Shown: piece after piece, positions 18,069-27,500 of the stretch
How the letters are laid out: each line of letters opens with the position of its first letter
How positions within the stretch are numbered: position 1 is the stretch's first letter
DNA from: JBCCTX01 sp964468435
GTDB lineage: Bacteria > Bacteroidota > Bacteroidia > J057
Length of the DNA stretch: 64,000 bases
Direction: 5' to 3'
Assembly: GCA_964468435.1 (NCBI GenBank)
Contig: CAYXVE010000022.1
Location: 4,283-68,282, forward strand
Position numbers and translations under genes: made by a program
The notes under the pieces: model-generated
Database searches by the model: none
The model's input: only the letters and a program-made list of their open reading frames with translations
Told to the model about the DNA's origin: nothing

Positions 18069-19145
18069 TTAATTCTGGTGTTTCTTTGGTTGTAAGTTTA
18101 TGTGAGTTCGCCAAAGTGCGATACTAGATCCGGGTATCACGAGCAAAGATAGTGGTACTAGAAAAAGACGTGTCTCTCTTGCTACAGCAAAGCTCAGATG
18201 AAGAATGACCCAGGCGGGTATGAGCATCCAGGACCAGGCTTTTATGGTTGAAGGCCATTTGCGAAAAGTGAATATGGCTATTACAGGCAAAAGGGTAAAT
18301 GATCTCAAAAGTTGAATATAAGTTGTGGGTTGACTGATATTCCAAAGGAGATAATCAGAAAAGTGCACATTACCATAAACACTTCTGGGACTGGGATAAC
18401 CAAAATAGTATCTCAGACCCACAAAAATAGCTACATAGCATGCTACACTTATTAGAAAGGGAGATAGCCTGGAAAGATAAAACACAGTATGCTGTCGCTT
18501 TATCGAAAACAGATTAATATCACTCCCTGTATTCATCACAATATACAACCCCAGCATCAAGGGAATAAATCCACTACTCTCCCGGTTGAAAGCAGCCAGT
18601 ATGGTTAGAGGTATGATATATACATATCGATCATGCATAATCAGCCAACCTGCCCATAAATAAAAGATCACCTCTATGTAGATATCTAGGGACAGACCTG
18701 CACTAAACTGTGCAGGGTACATGACAAATGCCAGTAGCCATATTCCAGCAAGACGTAAAAAAGGATGTTCTAGCCCTATGGCCTGGTAGTACCTGTCTGC
18801 TGCCCAGAATACTGTATACAATACGATCCACTTTAGAACAATATAAGGGAGATGTTGAGATAAGTTGACGTCTAGCTGAGGGATATCAATTTCTGCAATA
18901 TATTGAGGCAGTGAAATGATCCTGAATAGCTGTATGAATCCTTCGAGGAGGTAGGTTGATAGAATTCTGTACTGCCATGGGTTGTAATAGTAAGCCTCTT
19001 GCTTCAACATGTCCTGATGTCTGGATACTACCAGCTCAAATCCTGCCCGGTAGGGATCCAATAATTGCTCAGCTAATACATAAGCACTTAATAGGAAAAA
19101 GATCAGATACCAAAAAAAACGGGAACCCATAGTAATTATATTCAA
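18069..19145 (-). CDS. Polytopic integral membrane protein, unknown function
   Basis: The protein has 358 residues and about nine hydrophobic segments. A conserved-looking loop, YYYNPWQYRILSTYLLEGF, follows the first segment, and NRESSGFIPLMLGLYIV lies mid-protein. A loop after the first membrane helix followed by many helices resembles GT-C or EpsG-like proteins of surface-polysaccharide pathways, but the usual acidic motif is not clear. Two starts are possible (residue 1 or the Met at 6). It is a single gene between the type IX secreted protein and the ribosomal operon, both in the opposite direction. Confidence 0.6.
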   Translation of the reverse strand: MNIITMGSRFFWYLIFFLLSAYVLAEQLLDPYRAGFELVVSRHQDMLKQEAYYYNPWQYRILSTYLLEGFIQLFRIISLPQYIAEIDIPQLDVNLSQHLPYIVLKWIVLYTVFWAADRYYQAIGLEHPFLRLAGIWLLAFVMYPAQFSAGLSLDIYIEVIFYLWAGWLIMHDRYVYIIPLTILAAFNRESSGFIPLMLGLYIVMNTGSDINLFSIKRQHTVFYLSRLSPFLISVACYVAIFVGLRYYFGYPSPRSVYGNVHFSDYLLWNISQPTTYIQLLRSFTLLPVIAIFTFRKWPSTIKAWSWMLIPAWVILHLSFAVARETRLFLVPLSLLVIPGSSIALWRTHINLQPKKHQN

Positions 19146-19446
19146 AGGTAATTTGGAATTAATAGATCAATTATGCAATTTTGCAATTCAATTTGCGAGA
19201 AACACATCTAATAATAGATGAAAACTCGTTTTCAGGCTTCATAACGTTAATGAAGTCTTGGAATAAACTTCCGCTTTCAGGCTATGTCTGACTTTTGATT
19301 CAGGTATCCAGAGAGGAAGGGTTCAGTGTTACAACTGAAATGGTTCAATTTTGAGTAAGTTCTCAATTGTTCCTCCTACCTCCTAGTGTTTAGCCTGACT
19401 TTTATTATGTATTACTCAGCTCCTTAGTAGGGAATTTTGTATTAAT
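19146..19446 (+). promoter_or_regulatory. Leader and promoter region of the ribosomal superoperon
   Basis: This 301-base gap precedes rpsL and must contain the superoperon promoter. I could not find an exact TAnnTTTG with a matching TTG. The long leader, with several short inverted stretches (for example around 19188-19225), leaves room for a structured 5' region, but I see no known ribosomal-protein binding site. Confidence 0.35.
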
Positions 19447-19821
19447 ATGCCAACTATTCAACAGCTAATTAAAAAGGGTAGAAGTACCAAAGCAGAGAAA
19501 AGCAAGTCGCCTGCCTTAGAGCACTCTCCACAGCGCAGGGGGGTTTGTTTGAGGGTATACACCACCACTCCCAAAAAGCCTAATTCGGCTTTGAGAAAAG
19601 TGGCTCGTGTGCGTTTGACCAATGGTAAAGAGGTGAACGCTTATATTGGTGGTGAGGGGCATAATCTTCAAGAGCATTCGATTGTACTGGTTCGTGGCGG
19701 TAGGGTAAAAGACCTTCCCGGAGTAAGGTATCATATTGTACGGGGAGCGTTGGATACGGCAGGAGTTGAAGACAGAAGACAAGGTAGATCTAAATATGGA
19801 TCCAAGCGTCCCAAAAAATAA
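19447..19821 (+). CDS. rpsL: Ribosomal protein uS12
   Basis: The protein has 124 residues, full length for S12. It lies at the decoding centre of the 30S subunit. TTTPKKPNSALRK carries K43 and the later GGRVKDLPGVRYH carries K88 and P91; all are the wild-type residues, so no classical streptomycin-resistance change is present. It is the first gene of the str-S10-spc-alpha run, 19 bases before rpsG. Confidence 0.99.
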   Translation: MPTIQQLIKKGRSTKAEKSKSPALEHSPQRRGVCLRVYTTTPKKPNSALRKVARVRLTNGKEVNAYIGGEGHNLQEHSIVLVRGGRVKDLPGVRYHIVRGALDTAGVEDRRQGRSKYGSKRPKK

Positions 19822-19840
19822 TCTCATAATAAATTAGAAA

Positions 19841-20308
19841 ATGAGAAAGACAAGAGCGAAAAACAGGATATCTATTCCTGACCCAAGATTCAAGGAGCAA
19901 TTGGTAACCAGGTTTGTCAACAACCTAATGGTTGATGGGAAAAAGAGTACTGCCTATAGAATTTTTTACAATGCTATAGATCTGATTGAAAAACGTACCA
20001 ATGAAAATGGCTTAGAGGTGTTTAAGACAGCATTGAATAATATAATGCCTGCTGTTGAAGTAAAAAGCCGTAGAGTGGGGGGTGCCACATTTCAGGTTCC
20101 AACTGAAGTAAGCCCTAGTAGAAAGCTATCCCTCGGGATGAAGTGGCTGATACGCTATTCCCGGTCACGCAATGGAAGAACCATGGAAGATAAGCTTGCT
20201 TCTGAGATCATTGCTGCTTCAAAAGGAGAAGGTGCAGCTGTCAAAAAGCGTGAAGATACTCACCGTATGGCCGAAGCAAACAAGGCGTTTTCTCACTTTA
20301 AGTTTTAA
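19841..20308 (+). CDS. rpsG: Ribosomal protein uS7
   Basis: The protein has 155 residues and binds the 3' major domain of 16S rRNA, where it starts head assembly. Signature stretches are FVNNLMVDGKKSTAYRIFY and GGATFQVPTEV. The 35-base gap to fusA keeps the order rpsL-rpsG-fusA seen in most bacteria. Confidence 0.99.
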   Translation: MRKTRAKNRISIPDPRFKEQLVTRFVNNLMVDGKKSTAYRIFYNAIDLIEKRTNENGLEVFKTALNNIMPAVEVKSRRVGGATFQVPTEVSPSRKLSLGMKWLIRYSRSRNGRTMEDKLASEIIAASKGEGAAVKKREDTHRMAEANKAFSHFKF

Positions 20309-20343
20309 TATAATTAGTTCATACAAAACTTTATTTTTCAAAA

Positions 20344-22446
20344 ATGGAGAGAGTCCCACTGAAACATACTAGAAATATCGGTATCAGTGCACACATTGAT
20401 GCTGGCAAAACTACTACAACTGAGCGTATTCTTTTTTATACGGGTATTTCTCACAAGATTGGGGAGGTACATGATGGCGCTGCGACAATGGATTGGATGG
20501 AGCAGGAGCAGGAACGTGGGATTACCATTACCTCTGCAGCGACTACTACTTACTGGCCTTACAGAGATACTCGCCACCGTATCAATATTATCGATACTCC
20601 GGGACACGTAGATTTTACTGTCGAAGTAGAGCGCTCACTTCGGGTGTTGGATGGTGCTGTAGCCCTTTTTTGCTCAGTAGGTGGTGTTGAACCTCAGAGC
20701 GAGACTGTTTGGCGCCAGATGGAAAGATACAGAGTTCCCCGTATCGGATTCGTGAATAAAATGGACCGTTCCGGGGCAGATTTCTTTGAAGTTGTCAAGC
20801 AAGTGAAGGAAATGCTAAGCGGAAATCCGGTACCTATTCAGGTTCCCATTGGTGCAGAAGTGGATTTCAAGGGAGTTGTAGACTTGGTAATCAACAAAGC
20901 CATTGTATGGAATGAGGAAGACTTTGGGATGACTTTTGAAACCATTGATATCCCTGAAGATCTTCTGGATACAGTAGAGGAGTGGCGTACTTATATGATT
21001 GAGGCCATCGCCGAATATGACGAGGCCATCCTTGAAAAATATTTCGATGATCCCGATACGATTACTGGAGATGAGATATTGGGCGCGTTGAGACAGGCTA
21101 CCTTGGATCGTAAAATCACTCCGATGATGTGTGGATCGGCGTTTAAGAATAAAGGTGTGCAGGCTGTTCTCGATGCAGTTTGTTCATTGCTGCCTTCTCC
21201 CCTGGATGTTCACGCAGTTGAAGGTACGAATCCTGAAACGGGTGAGACAGAGAAGCGTACTGCTGATCCGCAAGGCCCCTTTACAGCACTGGCTTTTAAG
21301 ATAATGACTGATCCTTACGTAGGTCGTTTGTCATTTTTTCGTGTGTATACTGGTAAGCTGGATGGTGGTTCTTACGTACTAAACAATCGTTCAGGGAAAA
21401 AAGAACGGATCAGCCGTATACTTCAAATGCACTCCAACAAACAACAACAAATTGATGTGGTAGAGGCGGGTGATATTGCGGCAGGTGTTGGCTTGAAGGA
21501 TATCAGAACCGGAGATACATTGACCGATCTGGATCATCCTCTTCTTCTGGAAGAGATGACCTTCCCAGAGCCCGTTATCCGTCTGGCAATCGAGCCCAAA
21601 ACACAAAAAGACGAAGGTAAACTTTCAGCAGGTCTCGCAAAGCTTTCTGAAGAAGATCCTACCTTCCAGGCACATACTGATGAAGAGAGTGGACAAACCA
21701 TCATCGCAGGGATGGGAGAACTACACCTGGAGATCATCGTAGACCGACTTAAGCGTGAGTTCAAAGTAGAAGTAAATCAAGGTCAACCCCAGGTGTCTTA
21801 TCGCGAAGCATTGACCTCAAATGCCGAGCACCGTGAGGTGTACAAGAAGCAGACAGGTGGTCGTGGTAAATTCGCCGATATTCAGATAGAGGTTGGACCG
21901 GCTGATAAAGGTGAAGGATTTGAATTTGTCGATGAAATCAAAGGAGGTAATATTCCCAAGGAATTTATTCCTTCAGTTCAAAAAGGCTTTCAAGAAGCTA
22001 TGAAAGAAGGGGTTCTCGCTGGATTCCCAATGGATGATCTAAAGGTGAGACTTTTTGATGGTAGCTTCCACCCTGTGGATTCCGATCAGCTTTCTTTCGA
22101 ACTAGCTGCTAGAACAGGCTTCAAAAGTGCTGCTAAGAAGTGTAGCCCCATCATCAAAGAACCTATTATGGCTGTGGAGGTAGTTACTCCCGAAGAATAT
22201 ATGGGTAACGTAGTGGGAGACTTGAATAAAAGGAGAGGAAAGGTTGGATCCATGGGCGATCGTGGTAACTCCAAAGTCATCAAGGCAAAGGTGCCTTTAT
22301 CAGAGTTGTTTGGCTATGTTACAGAGTTGCGTACAATTACTTCTGGACGTGCCTCTTCCACGATGCAGTTTTCTCACTTCGAACAGACACCTTCCAATAT
22401 TCAGGAAGAAATCATTGCTAAGGTTAAAGGGTTAGCCAAGGCATAA
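20344..22446 (+). CDS. fusA: Translation elongation factor G
   Basis: The protein has 700 residues. GTPase motifs are visible: G1 AHIDAGKTTTT, G2 around RGITITSAA, G3 DTPGHVDFT, G4 NKMD and G5 GSAFKNKG. Domains II to V follow, with domain IV around YREALTSNAEHREVYKKQTGG. It catalyses translocation and, with ribosome recycling factor, subunit splitting. tuf, which follows fusA in many bacteria, is absent here; rpsJ follows after nine bases. Confidence 0.99.
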   Translation: MERVPLKHTRNIGISAHIDAGKTTTTERILFYTGISHKIGEVHDGAATMDWMEQEQERGITITSAATTTYWPYRDTRHRINIIDTPGHVDFTVEVERSLRVLDGAVALFCSVGGVEPQSETVWRQMERYRVPRIGFVNKMDRSGADFFEVVKQVKEMLSGNPVPIQVPIGAEVDFKGVVDLVINKAIVWNEEDFGMTFETIDIPEDLLDTVEEWRTYMIEAIAEYDEAILEKYFDDPDTITGDEILGALRQATLDRKITPMMCGSAFKNKGVQAVLDAVCSLLPSPLDVHAVEGTNPETGETEKRTADPQGPFTALAFKIMTDPYVGRLSFFRVYTGKLDGGSYVLNNRSGKKERISRILQMHSNKQQQIDVVEAGDIAAGVGLKDIRTGDTLTDLDHPLLLEEMTFPEPVIRLAIEPKTQKDEGKLSAGLAKLSEEDPTFQAHTDEESGQTIIAGMGELHLEIIVDRLKREFKVEVNQGQPQVSYREALTSNAEHREVYKKQTGGRGKFADIQIEVGPADKGEGFEFVDEIKGGNIPKEFIPSVQKGFQEAMKEGVLAGFPMDDLKVRLFDGSFHPVDSDQLSFELAARTGFKSAAKKCSPIIKEPIMAVEVVTPEEYMGNVVGDLNKRRGKVGSMGDRGNSKVIKAKVPLSELFGYVTELRTITSGRASSTMQFSHFEQTPSNIQEEIIAKVKGLAKA

Positions 22447-22455
22447 TTGTTTGAT

Positions 22456-22761
22456 ATGACGCAGAAGATCAGAATAAAGCTTAAGTCTTACGATCATAAT
22501 CTGGTTGATAAATCCGCCGAAAAGATCGTACGGACCGTGAAACAAACCGGAGCAATCGTCAGTGGGCCTATACCATTGCCCACTGAGCGCTCTATAATTA
22601 CCGTGAACCGTTCTCCTCATGTGAATAAGAAATCCCGTGAGCAGTTCGAGATCAGTTCCTACAAAAGATTGATTGACATTTTTAGTTCGAGCTCTAAAAC
22701 TGTTGATGTCCTGATGAAGCTGGAATTGCCTAGCGGAGTGGATGTGGAAATCAAAGTATAA
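22456..22761 (+). CDS. rpsJ: Ribosomal protein uS10
   Basis: The protein has 101 residues starting at the ATG at 22456 (MTQKIRIKLKSYDHN), which matches the usual S10 length. A TTG nine bases earlier could open the frame but adds residues that no S10 has. S10 is in the 30S head and also contacts NusB in antitermination. First gene of the S10 block, directly behind fusA. Confidence 0.98.
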   Translation: MTQKIRIKLKSYDHNLVDKSAEKIVRTVKQTGAIVSGPIPLPTERSIITVNRSPHVNKKSREQFEISSYKRLIDIFSSSSKTVDVLMKLELPSGVDVEIKV

Positions 22762-22849
22762 CAAGTGCAATGTGTTGACATGTATCTGCATGTTATTACA
22801 CTGAATTAAGTGGCATAATTGAATGATGAAATTGTAAAAATCAACCAAG

Positions 22850-23467
22850 ATGGCTGGAATAATAGGAAAGAAAGTCGGGATGACTAGTATTTTCGACGAA
22901 AACCGGAGAAATATACCATGTACTTTAATATATGCAGAACCTAACATTGTTACCCAGGTGAAAACAGTTGAGAATGAAGGATATGCAGCTGTACAGCTGG
23001 CTTTTGATGAGGCAAAGGAGAAAAATACCTCTAAGGCAATGCAGGGGCATTTTACAAAGGCAAATACTTCCCCCAAACGCAAAGTGAAGGAATTTGATTT
23101 TGATGGGCTAGAAGTGAGTCTGGGAGACCAACTCGGAGTAGAAATATTCGAGGCAGGTGAATTTGTCGACGTAACGGGTATTTCTAAAGGCAAGGGTTTT
23201 CAGGGGGTTGTTAAGCGCCATGGTTTTGGAGGTGTCGGTGGTCGCACACACGGTCAGCATAACCGCGAAAGAGCCCCAGGATCACTGGGACCTGGCTCTA
23301 CCCCATCTAGGGTCTTCAAAGGGATGCGTATGGCTGGAAGAACTGGTGGAGAACAGGTAAAAGTGCAAAACCTCAAAGTAGTACAAGTTATACCCGAAAA
23401 AAACCTGATCGTGATCTCCGGATCTATACCTGGACACAAGGGTTCTTATGTATTTATCGAAAAATAA
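22850..23467 (+). CDS. rplC: Ribosomal protein uL3
   Basis: The protein has 205 residues. It opens with GIIGKKVGMTSIFDE and carries the central FVDVTGISKGKGFQGVVKRH and GGRTHGQHNRERAPGS stretches that reach the peptidyl-transferase centre. An 88-base gap after rpsJ is among the longer ones in the cluster; I see only a weak hairpin in it. Confidence 0.99.
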   Translation: MAGIIGKKVGMTSIFDENRRNIPCTLIYAEPNIVTQVKTVENEGYAAVQLAFDEAKEKNTSKAMQGHFTKANTSPKRKVKEFDFDGLEVSLGDQLGVEIFEAGEFVDVTGISKGKGFQGVVKRHGFGGVGGRTHGQHNRERAPGSLGPGSTPSRVFKGMRMAGRTGGEQVKVQNLKVVQVIPEKNLIVISGSIPGHKGSYVFIEK

Positions 23468-23491
23468 CCTACATCTTAACAGATCATAGAG

Positions 23492-24121
23492 ATGGAATTG
23501 ACAGTATATACCATAGATGGCCAAGATACGGGACGTAAGATAGACCTGAAGGATAGTGTTTTCGGGCTTAAAGTTCCCAATGATCATCTGATATATCAGG
23601 ATGTAAGACTGATTCAGGCTAATAGACGCCAGGGAACGCATAAATCCAAGGAGCGCGGAGAAGTTTCTGGAAGTAAAAATAAGCCCTACAGACAGAAAGG
23701 CACGGGAAATGCCAGATCCGGACATAAAAGATCCCCACTTTGGAGACATGGTGGTACGATTTTCGGTCCCAGACCGAGAGACTATAGTTTCAGGCTTAAC
23801 AAAAAGCAGAAAAAGCTTGCACGCAAAAGTGCACTAACTTATAAGGCTCAGGAAGAAGGCATTAAAATAATCGAAAACTTCACTTTCGAAGCACCCAAAA
23901 CTAGACAGTTTGTTTCTATTCTGGATAATATGGAGTTAGCAGGAAAAAAGATCCTATTTGTACAGGCTGAAAATGATGTTAATGTGTTTTTGTCAGGTCG
24001 CAATATCCCTAAAACAGAAATTCGTCTGGCAAAGGATCTCAATACATACGATATTATTAATGCAGATCATCTGCTGATTACTGAGGAAGCAGTGAATGTG
24101 ATTAACGAACAAATGAATTAA
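23492..24121 (+). CDS. rplD: Ribosomal protein uL4
   Basis: The protein has 209 residues. The extended loop that lines the exit tunnel is recognisable as KPYRQKGTGNARSGHKRSP. In some bacteria L4 also represses its own operon; nothing here shows that. Eight bases separate it from rplW. Confidence 0.99.
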   Translation: MELTVYTIDGQDTGRKIDLKDSVFGLKVPNDHLIYQDVRLIQANRRQGTHKSKERGEVSGSKNKPYRQKGTGNARSGHKRSPLWRHGGTIFGPRPRDYSFRLNKKQKKLARKSALTYKAQEEGIKIIENFTFEAPKTRQFVSILDNMELAGKKILFVQAENDVNVFLSGRNIPKTEIRLAKDLNTYDIINADHLLITEEAVNVINEQMN

Positions 24122-24129
24122 GATTGGCT

Positions 24130-24423
24130 ATGAGTGTTATTAAAAGACCCATTATCACAGAAAAGACTGCTGCCTTCCTTGAAAGAGGCCTTCAGAAATA
24201 TGGGTTTGAGGTTGATAAGGCAGCTGATAAATTTGAAATTAAGAAAGAAGTTGAACGACTGTATGAGGTAGAGGTTGAGTCTGTCAATACCCTCATTGTC
24301 AGAGGTAAGACTAAAATGAGATATTCAAAAAAGGGAATTGTAAGCGGTAAACGGCCCAATTACAAGAAAGCTGTCGTAACCCTTAAGCCTGGATTTGAAA
24401 TCGATTTTTACAAGCATATATAA
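24130..24423 (+). CDS. rplW: Ribosomal protein uL23
   Basis: The protein has 97 residues from ATG 24130 (MSVIKRPIITEKT). A TTG six bases upstream would add two residues and is less likely. L23 sits at the tunnel exit and is a docking point for SRP and trigger factor. Confidence 0.97.
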   Translation: MSVIKRPIITEKTAAFLERGLQKYGFEVDKAADKFEIKKEVERLYEVEVESVNTLIVRGKTKMRYSKKGIVSGKRPNYKKAVVTLKPGFEIDFYKHI

Positions 24424-24475
24424 GCGTAGTTGGGCAGACTGAGGTAGAAAACTAGCGAATAAAGAATGTAAAGAG

Positions 24476-25297
24476 ATGGGAATCAAAAAACTAAAACCAG
24501 TAACACCTGCATCACGACAGAGGTCAGTCTCTGACTTTGATACTATAACTAAGTCAAAGCCAGAAAAATCCCTGACAACATCCCTGAAGAAAAGTGGTGG
24601 TAGAAACAATCTGGGGCGTATGACAGCCAGATATCGTGGTGGTGGACACAAGCGTAGATACCGCATAATAGATTTCAAGCGCGATAAATTTGGGGTTCCA
24701 GCAACGGTACTTGCAATAGAATATGACCCTAACCGGACCTGTCGTATTGCACTTGTAGAGTACGAAGACGGTGAAAAGAGATATATCATTGCTCCCGAGA
24801 AACTAAAAGTCGGTCAGAAGATCATCTCGGCAGAGCAGGTTGAACCCAAAGTGGGAAATGCCATGAAGCTACAAAATATGCCTATGGGTACAGTGGTTCA
24901 CAATGTAGAACTCTGGCCTGGCAAAGGCGGAACCATGGTACGCGGTGCTGGTACCTTCGCCCAGTTAACAGCAAAAGAGGGGAAATATGTAAGTCTTAGA
25001 CTTCCTTCTGGTGAGACGAGAATGGTATTGGCAAACTGTATGGCGACTGTAGGTGCTGTTGGAAACTCTGAGCACAACAATATATCTAAGGGTAAAGCAG
25101 GGAAGAATCGCTGGTTGGGAAGGAGACCTCGCACACGTGGTGTAGCGATGAACCCTGTAGATCACCCAATGGGTGGTGGTGAAGGTAGAGCCTCCGGAGG
25201 ACACCCACGTAGTAGAAAAGGACTACCTGCTAAAGGATACAAAACAAGAGACCGGAATAAGCCTTCAGGTAGATTGATTGTCAGTAAGAAGAAATAG
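24476..25297 (+). CDS. rplB: Ribosomal protein uL2
   Basis: The protein has 273 residues. Key features are GRNNLGRMTARYRGGGHKRR near the N-terminus and the C-terminal VAMNPVDHPMGGGEGRASGG, including the conserved histidine of the DHPMGGGEG loop near the peptidyl-transferase centre. Confidence 0.99.
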   Translation: MGIKKLKPVTPASRQRSVSDFDTITKSKPEKSLTTSLKKSGGRNNLGRMTARYRGGGHKRRYRIIDFKRDKFGVPATVLAIEYDPNRTCRIALVEYEDGEKRYIIAPEKLKVGQKIISAEQVEPKVGNAMKLQNMPMGTVVHNVELWPGKGGTMVRGAGTFAQLTAKEGKYVSLRLPSGETRMVLANCMATVGAVGNSEHNNISKGKAGKNRWLGRRPRTRGVAMNPVDHPMGGGEGRASGGHPRSRKGLPAKGYKTRDRNKPSGRLIVSKKK

Positions 25298-25335
25298 GTT
25301 TTATATATTTTTGGGATAAAATAAACTAATACGAT

Positions 25336-25617
25336 ATGTCCAGATCCTTAAAAAAAGGTCCATTTATCGATCCGAAGCTGGATAGAAAAATACAGCGAAT
25401 GAATGATAAGAATGATAAGAAGATGATTAAGACATGGGCCAGGAGATCTATTATTTCTCCAGATTTTGTGGGACATACTATTGCTGTGCACAATGGTAAT
25501 AAGTTCATACCTGTTTATGTCTCAGAGAATATGGTAGGGCATAAACTGGGAGAATTTGCCCCTACGAGGAACTTTAGAGGACATGCTGGTAACAACAAAA
25601 AAGATAAAAGAAGATAG
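25336..25617 (+). CDS. rpsS: Ribosomal protein uS19
   Basis: The protein has 93 residues. MSRSLKKGPFIDPKL and the C-terminal GHKLGEFAPTRNFRGH are diagnostic. S19 pairs with S13 in the 30S head. It ends four bases before rplV. Confidence 0.99.
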   Translation: MSRSLKKGPFIDPKLDRKIQRMNDKNDKKMIKTWARRSIISPDFVGHTIAVHNGNKFIPVYVSENMVGHKLGEFAPTRNFRGHAGNNKKDKRR

Positions 25618-25621
25618 ACCG

Positions 25622-26089
25622 ATGGCGGAAAGAGTTAAAATGACCCGTAAGGAGAAAATCGCTTCAGGTGTAGACAAAGGCCCTAAGCGCAAAAAAGCCT
25701 ATGCCGAACGGCTCAAGGACGACAAGGCAGACATAATCAAAGTAAGCCTTCGCAATTATCGCTGTTCAGCACGCAAAATGCGTTTGGTCGTAGATCAGAT
25801 TCGCAATCGCGAAGTCTTTGATGCGCTGAATGTGCTGAAATTTACACCTAAGGCAGCAGCTCCTGCTGTTTCCAGACTACTTCGCTCCGCTGTGGCTTCG
25901 CTAGAAGAAAAATTTGAAGGCGAAAGAGTAGACGTGAACACACACTATGTGAAGGAAGCTTGGGTAGATAGTGCAAGAATGCTGAAACGTATTCAGCCTG
26001 CTCCTCAGGGACGCGCTCACTTGATCCGAAAGAGATATTGCCATGTAACTTTGGTAATTGATGAAATACCAGATGAATTACGAGAATAA
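25622..26089 (+). CDS. rplV: Ribosomal protein uL22 with lysine-rich N-terminal extension
   Basis: The protein has 155 residues from ATG 25622. The L22 core starts near residue 41 (VSLRNYRCSARKMRLVVDQI) and ends with PQGRAHLIRKRYCHVTLV, the beta-hairpin end that lines the tunnel. The first 40 residues are a charged extension (MAERVKMTRKEKI...) not present in the short E. coli form. A frame opening at 25556 inside rpsS would be longer but overlaps rpsS and is unlikely. Confidence 0.97.
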   Translation: MAERVKMTRKEKIASGVDKGPKRKKAYAERLKDDKADIIKVSLRNYRCSARKMRLVVDQIRNREVFDALNVLKFTPKAAAPAVSRLLRSAVASLEEKFEGERVDVNTHYVKEAWVDSARMLKRIQPAPQGRAHLIRKRYCHVTLVIDEIPDELRE

Positions 26090-26112
26090 GATTAACCTAA
26101 AATAGAAATACA

Positions 26113-26799
26113 TTGGGACAGAAAACACATCCAATAGGTCTGAGACTGGGAATTATCAAGGGTTGGGAATCCAACTGGTTTGGAGGAAAAGATTTCTCCG
26201 ATAAGCTGATTGAGGACGAGCAAATTAGGGCCTATTTGCAGGCCAGAATTCCAAGAGGAGGTATTTCCAAGATAGTAATAGAAAGAACCCTGAAAAAAAT
26301 TACCATCACTATTCACACCTCCCGCCCGGGAATTGTAATCGGTAAAGGTGGTAAAGAGGTAGATAAACTTCGGGAAGAGATCAAAAAGGTCACCAACAAA
26401 GATGTGCAGATCAACATCTTCGAGATCAAGCGTCCAGAACTCGATGCCATGTTGGTAGCACAGCAGGTTGCACAACAACTTGAAGGTCGTGTTTCCTTCA
26501 GACGTGCCATGAAGACTGCACTCAACTCTACCATGCGTGCAGGCGCTCAGGGTTGCAAAATTATGTGCTCAGGAAGGTTGGGAGGGGCTGAAATGGCTCG
26601 TACAGAGCAATACAAAGAAGGCAGGATACCCCTCCAGACACTCAGAGCAGACATCGATTATGCATTGGCTGAGGCAAAAACTATATATGGAGTCATTGGA
26701 GTGAAAGTATGGATATTCAAGAAAGAGATATTCGGTAAGGTTGATCTGTCTCCCAATGGTAACTCGGAAAGAAAAAGGGCTAAAAAACGTAGAAGATAA
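26113..26799 (+). CDS. rpsC: Ribosomal protein uS3, TTG start
   Basis: The protein has 228 residues. The N-terminus GQKTHPIGLRLGI is exactly where S3 begins, and the codon in front of it is TTG (26113-26115); there is no in-frame ATG or GTG in the 23-base gap after rplV. The KH domain carries PGIVIGKGGKEVDKLREEI. S3 forms part of the mRNA entry site. The rare start codon may lower or tune translation. Confidence 0.98.
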   Translation: MGQKTHPIGLRLGIIKGWESNWFGGKDFSDKLIEDEQIRAYLQARIPRGGISKIVIERTLKKITITIHTSRPGIVIGKGGKEVDKLREEIKKVTNKDVQINIFEIKRPELDAMLVAQQVAQQLEGRVSFRRAMKTALNSTMRAGAQGCKIMCSGRLGGAEMARTEQYKEGRIPLQTLRADIDYALAEAKTIYGVIGVKVWIFKKEIFGKVDLSPNGNSERKRAKKRRR

Positions 26800-26811
26800 A
26801 ACTATAAGATC

Positions 26812-27231
26812 ATGTTACAACCTAAAAAGGTAAAGCGCAGGAAGGTCCAGAAAGGACGGATGAAAGGCAATTCTCAGCGGGGTACAGATGTGGCTTTTGG
26901 TGCCTATGGACTCAAGGCTCTGGAAAGTGATTTTATCACCTCTCGGCATATAGAAGCTTGCCGTATCGTGATTTCGAGGACAATGAAACGCGAAGGAAAC
27001 ATGTGGATACGGATATTTCCCCAAAAGCCTATTACGAAAAAGCCTGCCGAAGTACGTATGGGTAAAGGAAAAGGTAATCCTGAATATTGGGCTGCAGTTG
27101 TAAGACCGGGAAGGATCCTCTTTGAAGTGGATGGCGTCCCGGAATCTGTAGCGATGGAAGCACTTCGACTCGCATCCAATAAATTGCCTATTAAAACTAA
27201 AGTTGTTTACAGAAGAGATCTACAATCTTAA
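26812..27231 (+). CDS. rplP: Ribosomal protein uL16
   Basis: The protein has 139 residues. MLQPKKVKRRKVQKGRMKG and RMGKGKGNPEYWAAVV are diagnostic. L16 contacts the A-site tRNA elbow. The stop is five bases before rpmC. Confidence 0.99.
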   Translation: MLQPKKVKRRKVQKGRMKGNSQRGTDVAFGAYGLKALESDFITSRHIEACRIVISRTMKREGNMWIRIFPQKPITKKPAEVRMGKGKGNPEYWAAVVRPGRILFEVDGVPESVAMEALRLASNKLPIKTKVVYRRDLQS

Positions 27232-27236
27232 AATAT

Positions 27237-27458
27237 ATGAAGGTAAGTAATATCCGAGACTTGACAACGGAAGAAATCGTTGTGCGAATCAGTGAAGAAA
27301 GTGAAAACCTAACGCGACTGAGGCTTAATCATGCTGTGTCTGCTGTAGAGCGACCATCTGATATCAGAGAACTCAAGCGAACAATCGCCAGACTGAAAAC
27401 GATTTTGCAGGAAAGAGAACTTCTGGGAGAACATGCTAAACAAAGCGAGGATTCTTAA
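27237..27458 (+). CDS. rpmC: Ribosomal protein uL29
   Basis: The protein has 73 residues, a two-helix hairpin with LRLNHAVSAVERPSDIRELK and KRTIARLKTILQER. L29 is at the tunnel exit beside L23. Slightly longer than the E. coli form because of a C-terminal tail. Confidence 0.98.
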   Translation: MKVSNIRDLTTEEIVVRISEESENLTRLRLNHAVSAVERPSDIRELKRTIARLKTILQERELLGEHAKQSEDS

Positions 27459-27500
27459 GATGGCTTTTGAAGGGATTATCATTCATAGAAAGAACAGAAA

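Noticed and set aside
22432..23193. Long minus-strand frame across rpsJ and rplC
   Set aside because: It is antisense to two certain ribosomal genes and has no domain; a shadow frame.
25556..26089. Longer version of rplV starting inside rpsS
   Set aside because: It would overlap rpsS by 62 bases and add residues not seen in L22; the ATG at 25622 fits better.
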